DNA from: Rhabditophanes sp. KR3021
Taxonomy: Eukaryota; Nematoda; Chromadorea; Rhabditida; Alloionematidae
Assembly: GCA_963281155.1 (NCBI GenBank)
Contig: CAUJLY010000004.1
Span: forward strand, 6,262,001-6,326,000
Length of the DNA stretch: 64,000 nucleotides
Reading direction: 5' to 3'
Positions 1-10,565 of the stretch are shown here, one piece after another; position 1 is the first letter of the stretch; every line of letters begins with the position of its first letter. Below the pieces are notes generated by a model. It saw only the letters and a program-made list of their open reading frames with translations, ran no database searches and had not been told where the DNA came from. Made by a program: the position numbers and the translations under genes.

Positions 1-1043
1 ATTAGCATCTTCATAACAGCTTTTTGAGCCTTTTGATTGGAAAGAAGGCGATTTGCTTTAGAATGGACTTGCAATAGTGATTCACGCCTTGACTCATTTG
101 ATTTCATCGAACCTCTTCCATTTGAGTTTGTTTTGGCTACGGGTAGATGTGCTGTCATTTGTGATAAGGTTTGTAGAATTCGTACGTAACAGAATAATAT
201 GAACAATACGGGCAATACGAATGTTAACAAGAGCATAGCTTCAAATGTGTACTTTGTGATGCTCAAATTTGACCTTATATAATCGCAATTTCTAATACCA
301 CTGGAAGCTTCTCTCGTAAAACCACAAAAATCTTTTCTTGAAGGTTTAAACTGCATTCCTATGAAAATAGAAGGAAAAAAGGCAAAAATCCAAGTAAATA
401 TAATGACTCTTATCGCCATTTGCTTATCGAATCTTGACCTTAAGCTGAATGGATAGACGATAGCAATAAATCTTTCGAAGGAAAGTAATACAATCACAAT
501 TATAGAAGCAAATGTGAATAGAGAAATTGTTGTTGATGTAATTTCGCAATACCCAAGTACATTTAGAAACCGTCTTGGGTGCCAAATATTGATCAAATCA
601 AAGGGCACTCCCACCAGAATTAGTAAAAAGTCCGAACATGCCAAACAAGCTAGAAAATAGTTTGTTTGATTATGCAAGGATTTGGTCTTCTTGATAACTA
701 ATATAGTCAATAAATTTCCTAAAAAACCCACTATGCCCACTATCACGAAAATAAACGTTAATATAAATGTGACGTAGAAAGCAGTATCTGTTTGAGGAAT
801 ATTAGCTAACAATTTCTTTTCTTGGCAATCATTGTAAGAGGAATCATTGCTAAGCCTGATGAAAAAGTCAAAGAAAAAGTCTTCAACTATTTTCACCTTG
901 CAGTTTTTTAATATATTTTGCAAATTGGGCTTTGCAGTTGCGTTTGGTCCACTTGCATCCACTGAATAGAGCGTAATAATCTGCTTAAATCTATCGTCGA
1001 CTAAAAAATTAGACTTTATAATTGCTTCCTCAATCGAGCACAT
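1..1043 (-). CDS. Neuromedin-U-receptor-like peptide GPCR (3' end off the left edge)
   Basis: The frame is open from an ATG at 1043 down to base 1, so about 347 residues are visible and the gene continues past the edge. After an ~85-residue N-terminal ectodomain with N-glycosylation sites come TM1 (GFLGNLLTILVI), TM2 (TNYFLACLACSDFLLILVG), TM3 ending in an ERF box (DRY variant, FERFIAIVYPF), TM4, a Cys-containing ECL2, TM5 (LPVLFILFCYVRI) and a long basic ICL3 that stops just before TM6 (QKAVMKML). The TNYFL..ACSD, W-P-x-x-F and ERx-IAI-xP pattern fits class A peptide receptors of the neuromedin U/pyrokinin/capa group. That assignment is by recall of family features. The ATG directly follows TTTCAG, so this may be a 3' splice site with a further 5' exon, or a trans-splice acceptor. 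The ERF in place of DRY is the only notable motif change. Confidence 0.8.
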   Translation of the reverse strand, partial: MCSIEEAIIKSNFLVDDRFKQIITLYSVDASGPNATAKPNLQNILKNCKVKIVEDFFFDFFIRLSNDSSYNDCQEKKLLANIPQTDTAFYVTFILTFIFVIVGIVGFLGNLLTILVIKKTKSLHNQTNYFLACLACSDFLLILVGVPFDLINIWHPRRFLNVLGYCEITSTTISLFTFASIIVIVLLSFERFIAIVYPFSLRSRFDKQMAIRVIIFTWIFAFFPSIFIGMQFKPSRKDFCGFTREASSGIRNCDYIRSNLSITKYTFEAMLLLTFVLPVLFILFCYVRILQTLSQMTAHLPVAKTNSNGRGSMKSNESRRESLLQVHSKANRLLSNQKAQKAVMKML

Positions 1044-2845
1044 CTGAAATGGCTTAAATAAATATAATGATTTTAAACAATAGCATCATTATCAGAAACA
1101 TATGCATAGATATTTAGTTTATTTAGAGTAATCAAGTGACAAAGTGAATGGAATAGTAAAAACACCACTCTCATTAATTAAGTGCATTTGCAATTTGTAG
1201 CCAATCATGAAGATTGACATCAAATTGCCCTCTTTTTGAATGAACTTGGACAAGAATAATGAATCTTTGACGTAATAAATCAACTACATAATATGCATTT
1301 TTGTATCAAATTAAGTTTAAATAATCTTAAAAGATTCAAGTAATATTAAATAATTCATTATTCTGATGGTGAATCAAAGAATATGAGGAAAAAAAGATTA
1401 TAGAGTGTTCCATAACTAATTTGGAATGTGAAATAAGATATGGTTTATGAACAATATTTGTAAATAAGGGAGAGTAAATATATTTTGAAAATAGGCATAT
1501 GATGACCTCAAAATGAGGAACTCCATGGCCCATATTTTACATCATAACTTGAATAATAGCCTATTCCATAACTTGAATAAGATGCCATTTCATAATCAAA
1601 CAATAGGCATTACTTAAACAATTAACGTTTCATTTTTCTTAACACAACGATCCGTTTTTTATCTAAAGGGTGACAACATCGTAATATTAAACATATTTGA
1701 TAGATATTTGTAAATATAAATGCCATCCGTGCAAAAGTATGTACTCGACAATCCATTAACTTGGATCATTATTTTCCATTAATAAAAAGGAAGATTGAAA
1801 TTATTTTACAATGTTTAAGTGTGTGTAATCAGTTACACACACATTATCATTCAAATAAAGCTTCTTATATTTACAATAAACGAGCACTTTTGCACCACCA
1901 GTATATGCATATAGAAAAATATATGCCTTTGTAATGAGTTTAATTGTCACCAATTGAAATGTCAACAGTTGATAAATTTAAAAGCACGTCTTGACATACT
2001 AATTAGACAAAATTAACTGGGTAAATTTAAAAATTAAAATGCACTAATTGTAAAAATGTTGTGTGAAGTACTTACACAACATAAAGAAAACAATAATAGA
2101 AATGTGAAAGAGTTTTCCCGTGTAACCTAATCTGCATTGTAGAAATAGTAAAGCAAATAATAAAGACGTGGAAAATTATCTGATTATGATATTTCAAAAA
2201 ACAAATTTGTTTGGATTATATAACTTTACACAAAGCCGCATGCTAGCCAATAATATTTGATTTTAAACTTACCTCTATTTAATTAAAACAAAAAGTCGTA
2301 TACGTATTATACAAAGGATACATAGTTGAGTGTTGGAATTGGTTCGTTTCACATAATCTAATTATTCGCATTATCAAGTTCGCACTTGAGTTTAGAAATC
2401 AGATGAAAGGGTAGAATAAATAAATAATTGAGCGTAGTTGTGTGGCATTACCAATTTGACAAAGCAGCTAAGTTCAGTAGAATTTAGCATATTTGGTAAT
2501 TGTTTAAAAGCTTGTCAACAAACCAGGTACCATAAATACATCTTAGAGACATTAATGGTAGAAATAGTGCCAAGTACACTTGCCATCATTTCAATTTTGT
2601 ATCCATAATTCAATTTCCCTCCAAATCTCCCTTTCCCATCTTAACAGAAAAGTTAAGTCAGTGACAATAGTAGGCTACCGACTTGCCATCACCACAAAAA
2701 GCATTCCCTACATATTACCATCTCTTCCAATTTTTGTTAAATCCTCAAGGAATGCTTTAAAACATTTAACAAAAAAACTGTACTAGTTTCGCCTAAAAAC
2801 AAATGGTTTTTTAAGTTTTTGTTTTTGTGTCTATCAAATAAGAAA
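1044..2845. other. Intergenic region between two divergent receptor genes
   Basis: About 1.8 kb of AT-rich DNA lies between the start of the GPCR (minus) and the start of the Cys-loop receptor (plus). I see no convincing exon, RNA gene or repeat family in it. The short open frames here lack ATG starts or family resemblance. It probably holds both promoters. Confidence 0.6.
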
Positions 2846-5078
2846 ATGACTTTTTCTAAAATTAAAAGCTGTCTATCCTTAATATCATTAGTTTTACTTT
2901 GTGGTGTCTATTGTTATTCCTCTAATCAGACACCATTTAACTTATCTGTTACTCAAAGGTACAATCCTTTCCTTCAGTTGAATATTGGTATGTTGCCAAG
3001 TACTACCATTCTATTATTTGTATTTGTAGATTTATTACAATTATGGGCTGGCACATCATCCGTTTCTGATAAAAGACTTTTGCGGTGGCAAAATGCTGGA
3101 CTCCATAATGTATCAATCACAACCCAAGAACAAGAAAATGATAGGTTATGGAATTTAAAAGTTGAAAAAAATGTAAAAACGGCGAGAAAAATCAAAGATT
3201 TAGCGGATGGAACAGAAGAGCAGCTATATAAATATCTTCTTAATCCTCAAAGATATGAAAAACATATTAGGCCATCAATACATCATACTTTAACAACTAA
3301 TGTAACATTTGGCTTTCTACTCAATCAAATCGTCGAAATGGATGAAAGAAATCAAGTGCTAACTACTCGTTGTTGGCTAAATATAAATTGGTTTGATCCT
3401 CGATTGATGTGGAATCATTCAGAATGGAATGGAATTAAAAACATCTATATTCCCCATTCACATCTTTGGTTGCCAGACATTGTTCTAACCAACAATGCTA
3501 TAGTGGATTATGAATCATTAGTGGCAACTGATATCTTAGTGACTGAGTTTGGAAATGTAACATATTTGTTTTCCGCTATCTTTAAAAGTGTTTGCAAGAT
3601 AAAAGTTGCCTTGTATCCGTTTGACGACCAGGAATGCATTCTAAGGTGAGTTGGAATATTATTAAATTGAATGAACCTATCGACTGCGCTTACATTCTAT
3701 GACAACTCAATAATAAATTTATTAATCCTCATTTATGCAAATAGATAAATTAAATTTATAGATTTGGCTCATGGTCTCATAGACTTTCTGAGTTGGATTT
3801 GTCGTTGGTGACGAATGAAGGAGACCTTAGCAACTATATGAATAATTCTGAATTTGATTTGACTAATATGATGGCTTACAGAGAAGTTATTACATTTCCA
3901 ACAATTAAGAATGTGGATTGGCCAACAATTGTAATTAAGATTAATCTCCATAGGCGATCGTTGTTCTATATTTTTAATCATATTTTACCATGCATGCTCA
4001 TTTCTTCGATGTCAATTCTTGCATTCCTTATGCCACCTGAAACCGGACAGCAGGTGTCAGTTTGCGTCACCACCATCCTTTCTCTCGGAGTATCATTAAG
4101 AGGAATTAATGATGCCATCCCTCCTTCAAGTGACGAATTGCCCTTAATAGGATTATACTACATAACAACTTTATTCACAGTATGTCTGGCCACAGCTGCC
4201 AATGTTGCTATTCTAAATATCCATCGTTCCGGTAGTACGAACCAAGGACGAAAAATACCGGTAAGCAATCTTGATAGTTAATTTCTTATAATTTGTAATT
4301 TCAGTGGTGGGTTCAGAAGTTCATACTTATTTATTTAGCGAGGATGCTTTGTATGACTGTTTATGAACCTGATTCCGTCGCTTTAAGCAAAACTGCCAGA
4401 AGGGATGCCACTATTAGAAGGAAAAGTATAATGAGAGACTTAAAGAAAAAGAAATCAGTTGCGGAAAAATATGATATCAGTGATACCATTTGTGAGTGTA
4501 TAGATGGTAAGACTAATTTTGAAGATTCATTTTTTCATCTTGGTAAGAAAAGGACGGTATGTTTAGGAGACGATTAATACTATGAATTATTTAAAAAATT
4601 TAAGATTGATTCTACGCCAATTGTCAATTCATCCTACATTCCACTGCTTAATGTAAATGGACAGCATATAAATCTACAGGAAAGCGATATGAAAAGGACT
4701 GTATCTTTCCCCTACGAAACATCTATTTCGCCATCTCTACATAGTTTTGACAACGATTCAGCCCGTAACATAAATTCCCCCTTTTTCGGCCAGATGATAA
4801 ACGATGGGATGCTTAGTGACATGGATATTAAAATCGGTAGTGCTCAAGAAAAATTATTTCAGGATACTTTTCATCGAATTTTAAAACGAATTTATCGAAC
4901 TTTGCAGCAACATGAAATTAGGGATGAGATTTTGGATGAACGGCAACGTATAAAATGGCAATGGCAGCAGATTGCTTCGGTGGTTGATAGATTTTTATTG
5001 GTACTGTTTTCATTAGCAACTGCTGCCACAATAGGAATCTTTTTAATATTTCCAGCATTTTATGGTCATTTTAAATAA
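2846..5078 (+). CDS. Nicotinic acetylcholine receptor-type Cys-loop subunit
   Basis: Four exons (2846-3645, 3762-4260, 4305-4556, 4605-5078) join in frame to 674 residues. There is a signal peptide at 1-23. The extracellular domain has typical nAChR blocks (WLNINWFDPRLMWN, LWLPDIVLTNNA) and the Cys loop C250-C264 with exactly 13 residues between, then FGSW. M1 is about 334-357, M2 364-386 and M3 395-419. A long basic cytoplasmic loop follows, with an amphipathic helix (DEILDERQRIKWQWQQIASVVDR), and then M4. No vicinal cysteine pair is seen in loop C, so this is a non-alpha type subunit. The ~120-residue segment before the first beta strands is longer than usual. Within it, 2988-3029 has a GT..AG, 42-nt, frame-preserving candidate intron that would remove a second hydrophobic stretch. 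M2 is odd: Q rather than E at -1', and an arginine at 16'. It is an ion-channel subunit at neuronal or muscle membranes. Ligand and partners cannot be told from sequence. Confidence 0.88.
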
Positions 5079-5159
5079 ATACATTTGTTTTAACAAAAAT
5101 TCAAAAACAATAAAGGTGTTAAAAAAGTGATTTGTTAAATGGGATGATTTAACATTTAA

Positions 5160-5335
5160 ATTAAGTACATTACTTGTTTGGGTTGACACGATGCTTTTGA
5201 AGCCAATCGGGAGTGTCTTCTTCACTACTTGAGTCTGCCAATCCTTTGGTCTTTTTAAAACTTTCCCATAGATCTCACGCCTCTTTTGCATTGCTTCTAT
5301 TTTTCCTTGATCTTTTCTTCCTTCTTTATGCTAGT
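5160..5335 (-). pseudogene. Possible decayed C-terminal gene fragment
   Basis: On the minus strand two overlapping frames look protein-like only in sequence. First comes a basic run (KDQGKIEAMQKRREIYGK), then, one base out of frame, an acidic tail (ADSSSEEDTPDWLQKHRVNP) ending in a stop near 5175. Read together with a frame change they resemble the C-terminus of a charged nuclear protein. I do not recognise the family, and no upstream exons are visible. It abuts a decayed GPCR copy, so it is probably part of a small gene graveyard. Confidence 0.25.
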
Positions 5336-5339
5336 CAAA

Positions 5340-5911
5340 TTGTTTATAGATATTTTCATTGCCAAGAGCTTTCAAATGCGGTTCATTAGTTTTAATAATC
5401 GCAATTGTTTCAACGTGTTTCGTTCACCGCAAGAAAGTAAATGACCCTGCAAGCCAATATTATAGTCCGACATATGTCAATAGAATCATTGTTTTGATTT
5501 CTTCAAATATGAGCGAATGTTTTACCGTTGCTTCTCTTGTAACGTCATGTATATTTAATTACTTGAATATCAAAAAAATTCAATCAGTAAAAAATGAACT
5601 TACAGTAAGATCAAATCATAAAAAATGAACGTTTGTTTTTATATTACACTTTGGTGCAGAATTTATGTCTTTTTATACTCATAATTTTGCATGGGTTCAG
5701 AATAGTCTTATATTTTAATAAATCTGAATGGCTACCAATCGTCTCTCAGGGTCAATGAACTTGGGTAATTTCGTTTGTAACTTTTTTCGATGTTTATTTT
5801 TTGTTAATTTTTAAGTAAGTGATAACTCAATACTTTAAATTTTTTATTATTTCCAGCAAAAAGTTTGTGAATACTTCTTCCACTTTTACATGTGTAGAGA
5901 ACAAATAGTGG
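5340..5911 (+). pseudogene. Decayed serpentine GPCR copy, paralogue of the next gene
   Basis: Reading across frames, this matches exon 2 of the intact GPCR at 6394-7391 from TM4/TM5 to TM7. NRIIVLIS..SECFTVASLVTSCIFNYLNIKKI aligns with NRIYMLIS..GASIAVASFITCTILNILNFRKF, then FLYYTLVQNLCLFILIILHGFRI with YLYYAFLQNLFLLILVILYGFRV, and TWVISFVTFFDVYFLLIFK with SWIISLISFSDVYFLFCFK. It carries a frame change in an A-run near 5616-5625 (SNHKK stop versus SKNER). An in-frame TGA near 5755 stands where the paralogue has the DGWSW codons. The intron after the TM7 block is still recognisable (AA/GTAAGT at about 5814), followed by a short tail to a stop near 5911. TM1-TM3 are missing. It is a 5'-truncated pseudogene. 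Confidence 0.85.
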
Positions 5912-6393
5912 ATTCTTTTACAATAGCAGTTAGCGGATTCACTCAACAACAACGAACTAAATAGGTTACAAATTATACTCATCGGAAAAGGAAATATCTT
6001 TAGTATCTCTACTAAGAATATTTCATAACATCAACATCACATTCTTTCATTTCCTCCAACTCTGTATTAATAACATATCCCCTTCTTTTGTGTTTTATAA
6101 ACTTTCAAACAGGAATAAAATGTGATTGGCCATATATTTTATAGAATAAGTAATTAATATCTCAAGTTCTTTCATGTGAATTTCAAGCTTTACTAGGAAT
6201 TTGTAATTCCAATTATGGGATACACATCCAACTCATTAATTTTATTCAATACCTTTTATACATTTTACTTTCAATAGGAACTTTCATATGTAGTTTAAAT
6301 TTTTGTGCAAATGCCTTATTTGACATTAATCATCCACCCTTTTAGACATTATAAATATTATATAAATTCAGCATAATTTATTTTTGGAAGAAA
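5912..6393. other. Intergenic, upstream of serpentine GPCR
   Basis: About 480 bases of AT-rich sequence lie between the pseudogene and the intact paralogue. No coding or RNA signal is seen. It probably contains the promoter of the downstream receptor. Confidence 0.5.
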
Positions 6394-7391
6394 ATGAATA
6401 TTTCAATAAACGACATCATTGCATTTGCATGGATTAGCGTTTCAATCTTTTTCCAAATGACTTTATTTATTTTCTTCGTAACTAAAATTGTTCAAAAAAA
6501 CTTAAACTATAACGGAGGTTTTTACATCATTATATTGTTCAATGGATTTGTAAGCTCATTTTACTTCATTGTCGACATGTTCTGCTCACAATTCATGAAT
6601 TTGGGATTGTTCCAAGAATTTATCATTAGTTCAGGAGAAATTGCTCAATTTTTCTATTGCACTGTTAGTACTGCAACAGCTTTTGTTTGTTTTAATACGG
6701 TTGGATTGGCTATCAATAGATATGTTGCGCTGTCTCATCCTTTTACTTATAGTTCGGTAAGTTGGTCACAACATTTTTATTTACGTCATATTCTCTTTAG
6801 ATATTTGAAGTTTCTAAAACAATAATGTACAGTTCGATTCTTCTTTTCATTGCAATCTTAACTACCTCGTACAGATGGCTTCAAAAGGCATCTTACATCA
6901 CAAATAATCCAGTTGAAATCTATTACACGACTGTTTACGAAAACAGAATATACATGCTAATTTCAATGCTTGTAGGTGCATCAATAGCTGTTGCTTCCTT
7001 TATCACATGTACAATCCTTAATATATTAAACTTTCGTAAATTCAAAGAAATTGTTCAAAAGCGACATGAGAATAATACAAAGTTGTCAAAAAATGAAAGA
7101 ATATACCTCTACTATGCTTTTCTTCAAAACTTGTTTCTTTTAATTTTGGTTATCCTGTATGGGTTTAGAGTAACCTCTTATTACGTCAAGATTGAATGGA
7201 TACGTTACATTGCGCAAGATGGATGGTCATGGATTATCAGTCTCATTTCCTTTAGTGACGTGTACTTTTTGTTCTGCTTCAAGTAAGTTAAGACAGATTT
7301 ACTTCCTTTACCATAACGTACCTCATCATAGTCCGATTGTAAGAAGCGGATATCTGAAATTTTATTTAGGATGCTGCATGAAAGATATTAA
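6394..7391 (+). CDS. Serpentine (chemoreceptor-like) seven-TM receptor
   Basis: Three exons (6394-6756, 6801-7282, 7370-7391) give 288 residues. The start ATG follows a purine-rich leader. Hydrophobic segments cover TM1 (about 8-30), TM2 (41-63) and TM3 (80-110), which ends in NRYVALSHPF (a DRY-like site), then TM4 on exon 2, TM5 (LISMLVGASIAVASFITCTIL), TM6 (LYYAFLQNLFLLILVILYGF) and TM7 (SWIISLISFSDVYFLFC). Short loops, a small N-terminus and N-R-Y after TM3 resemble nematode serpentine chemoreceptor families (for example srg-like), but I cannot place the family. The third exon adds only about seven residues (KMLHERY) before a stop. That gives an unusually short C-tail, and alternative 3' splicing is possible. 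A decayed copy lies 0.5 kb upstream. Confidence 0.72.
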
Positions 7392-7680
7392 AATTGCACC
7401 TTCAAGACTAACTCACATTGGGACTCAAGCCAAATAAATTCCCATTTGTAACCTTAGTAACGATCTTAATAGCAATCTCATGCCCTTTAAATATAATACA
7501 TGTTTCAATACAATTCATCATAGTACACAAATACACTTATATTATATGCACTATAGTATCCACTTTGTAAGACATAAATAACACGATCACATGAATACAT
7601 TTTGTACCAACAGCTTTCTTGTTCACTAGTATTTTTAAAATAAACTTATTTTATGCAACACACTATTTAATCAAAATTCA

Positions 7681-10565
7681 ATGGCTACGACATCTCATTT
7701 ATCTCTAGATCGTAGGATAGAAGTCAACCCGTTTGACGTTGAAGCATGGACTTTACTGCTCAATGATTACCAAGTAAGTTTTCATAAACTAATTGGTAAT
7801 TGAAACATTTCAGACTGGCCCAGTTAGTAGTGCTAGACCATTTTACAAAAAAATAGTCATTCAATTCCCAAACTCGGCTTTATTTATTCGGAAACATATT
7901 GAGCATGAGTTGCGGGAAAAATGTTTTGAGAACGTAGAGGAACTTTTTCAAAAACACCTCACATCTGTTCCCGATGTTGACTTATGGAAGTGTTATATTT
8001 ACTATATCAAGGAAAAAGAGCGAGATGCCTCTACCAAAACAAGTAATTTAATGGATGCATTAGAAATGGCGTTGGAGTATGTTGGCAATGACATGAATGC
8101 CTTCAGACTTTATCAGGAGTTTGTGGATTGTATCAAGACTAAGGAATACGAAACGGAGAGTGAGCGAGCTGAGGAAATTAGAAAAGTATACCATACTGCT
8201 CTTACCATCCCAATGGTTCATTTGGACCAAATTTATCATGAATATAAGTTATTTGAAGAAGAATATAATGATGAAACATCGGCTGATTTTATATTGAGTG
8301 GTTCACAACAATTTACTCAGACGGTTGTAGTTTTTAATCAGATACAGGCTATTTTGAGGGATGTCAATAAAGCCACAGTCTCCGTTCCCTTGAAGGGTAC
8401 TGAAACAGAAGAACAGCAACTTGAAATTTGGAAACAATATATCGAATTTGAGTTAGCTAATCCCCTCGAACTTAAGAATAAAGCAATTTTCTTGAAGCGA
8501 ATCATCTACATCCACGATCAGTGTTTATTAAATTTTGCTTATTCCATCGACATTTGGTTGGCGATCTTTGAATTTGAAACATCATTCCTTCAAGATTTAG
8601 AAAAGAACAAGCCAGATTCTACAGCATCGGGGGAGGATATTGAATCATATACACAGCTATGTGAGGGATTGCAGGTAAGACATACTAACCAACAAATGTA
8701 CAAGTGTAAAAGTATGTGCTTTATTATAATTAGACATACTAATCAACAAATGTACAAGTGTAAAAGTATGTGTTTTATTATAATTAGACATACATCTCCA
8801 ACTAATAAATACTCAAAGCCAAAAACATAACCAATATACTAAAAAACTTTGCAGGACGAAATAATTGACAGATTTACAAATGCAATAAAGACTTTTATGA
8901 AAGAATTCCAAGTACTACATTTTGGTCTTGCCACATTCCTTGAAAGTTACAATAAAATTGACATGTGCGAACAAGTTTACACGAATATGCTCGAAAATCC
9001 AACTTTGCAGAAGTCACTGGTCTACATTCACTACATGCATTTTGCCAACCGTCATAGAGGCATTCGAGCGCAACGTGACATTTTTACAAAAGCCAGAGCT
9101 GACCCAAGGCTTTTGTACCAAGTTTACGTAGCAGCAGCTTTAATTGAATACAGTAGGTCTCAAGATGCTACTGTTTCTATTAGGATATTTGAACTTGGCA
9201 AGCAAAGATTTTGCTACGGAAATTGAATTTATGGTGCAGTATGTGAAGTTTATCCAAAAAATTGGAGACGACAATAACTTAAGGGTGCTGTTTGAGCAAA
9301 TCGTTAGTTCGGAAGAATTTGGACCTGCTGAGTTAGCACCTATTTGGGAATTATTTGTGAGGCAAGAGAAAATGACAGGTGACCCTTATTCACTGGCCAA
9401 AGTTGAACGTCGCCGTCGTTTAGCCTTGGAAAAACATTGCCGTGGTAAGGAGATTCATTTAATGCTGGATAGGGAAATTGTCAATGGATTGATTCCAATG
9501 TCGGCTGAAGATTTAGAAGATCTTGATTATCCTGCAGTCATAGATTATGATCAACAAGATGCTATGTCTGCTGTTGGGGTATTCATGGGTGAAGGTGTTT
9601 GTTATGTTAATGAGAAGTGCTTGCCTGCTGGGCATGGTGATGATCGAATTGTGGATTTAGATCTTGAATACATAGGAAATGATTCAAATATAGATGTTGC
9701 TGAATCTGGAAAAGTTGCAAAGGCTCTCGGTTTAGTTGAGTTGGAGGATGAAGGGCGCAGTAGATTAGCAACAGGAGATGTCGAAATGACTGAAGAAAGT
9801 CCAACAAGGGAAGCGGATGATGCAGATATTACCAATCCAAAGGTATGTGATGATGAGGTGTTCAATGAGGTTATGAAAGAGTTGTTGGTTGACGAATTAG
9901 GAGAATCTTCAGATGAGGAAGCAGCTCAATTCGGGGAAAATGAAACCCACGCTCGTACCAGAAGATACTCTTTCTCTTCAACCGGAACAGAATATGCTGA
10001 ATCAGAAGATCAAGATGCGGACGATGAATCAGATTCTGAAAATACAGGCAACCAAAATGATGCCATCCAAATTGCTGATCATCGTTCAAATGTTACTCAT
10101 GTTCCAGATGTTGATATGATGATTCCTTATGCTCCTATTAGAAACACCACCACGAGTATGCATGTAATTCCAGGTGGAATCTTCCCTCCACCGCCTTCTG
10201 TTTTGGAGTTAATGAGAAAAATTCCTCCCTCAAATACATTTGTAAATGGACCATTTATCAAAACAGACTCGCTCTTCGAATTAATACTTGACTTTGGAAA
10301 CCCGAAGAAACTATCAACCAGTGTAATAGGAAAGAAGAAAAACCAATTCCAAGAGATCATCGATGATAAGATTAGAAAGATGACTATTTCCCATATTCAT
10401 GAAGATAAATCTGATTCGGAAAGTGAAAGCGACCAAGAACTGGACAATGAAAATGATCAAGTCAGATCGAGGCCAGAAGTTGTTGTTGAACCAACCACTA
10501 TGGAAGATTCTCATGACATTGATGCTGAGTTAGATGCGATTGGTGAAGATTTCTTTGAGGAATGA
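7681..10565 (+). CDS. CSTF3: Cleavage stimulation factor subunit 3 (CstF-77 / suppressor of forked)
   Basis: Exons 7681-7773, 7814-8674 and 8855-10565 encode about 887 residues of the HAT-repeat scaffold of the pre-mRNA 3'-end cleavage complex. The N-terminal HAT array begins with N-P-F-D-V-E-A-W and VSSARPFYKKIVIQFP, followed by ARAVFE-type repeats. The C-terminal part carries the conserved MIPY..PGGIFPPPPSVLELMRKIPPSNTFVNGPFI block of CstF-77. An acidic S/D/E-rich insertion (about residues 640-770) is larger than in vertebrate orthologues. The reading frame breaks once near 9204-9212 (GGCAAGCAAAGATTTTGC). The summed exon length is 3n+1, and dropping one base joins ..RIFELGKQ to DFATEIEFMVQYVKF. 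This looks like one extra nucleotide, most simply a sequence error or recent mutation. Intron 2 (179 nt) contains a 54-nt tandem duplication. Confidence 0.93.
8679..8800 (+). repeat. 54-nt tandem repeat inside CSTF3 intron 2
   Basis: Two nearly identical 54-nt units begin at 8679 and 8733 (GACATACTAA[CT]CAACAAATG...). A third, truncated unit starts at 8787 (GACATAC). The two full copies differ by only about two bases, so the duplication is recent. Being a multiple of three, it leaves an open frame through the intron, which extends the upstream exon frame by about 50 codons before a stop. Confidence 0.9.

Noticed and set aside
7283..7437. Longer C-tail for the serpentine GPCR in the +1 frame (to 7437)
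   Set aside because: The GTAAGT donor at 7283 and TTTAG acceptor at 7368 join in the frame that stops at 7391. The longer frame needs a non-existent donor.
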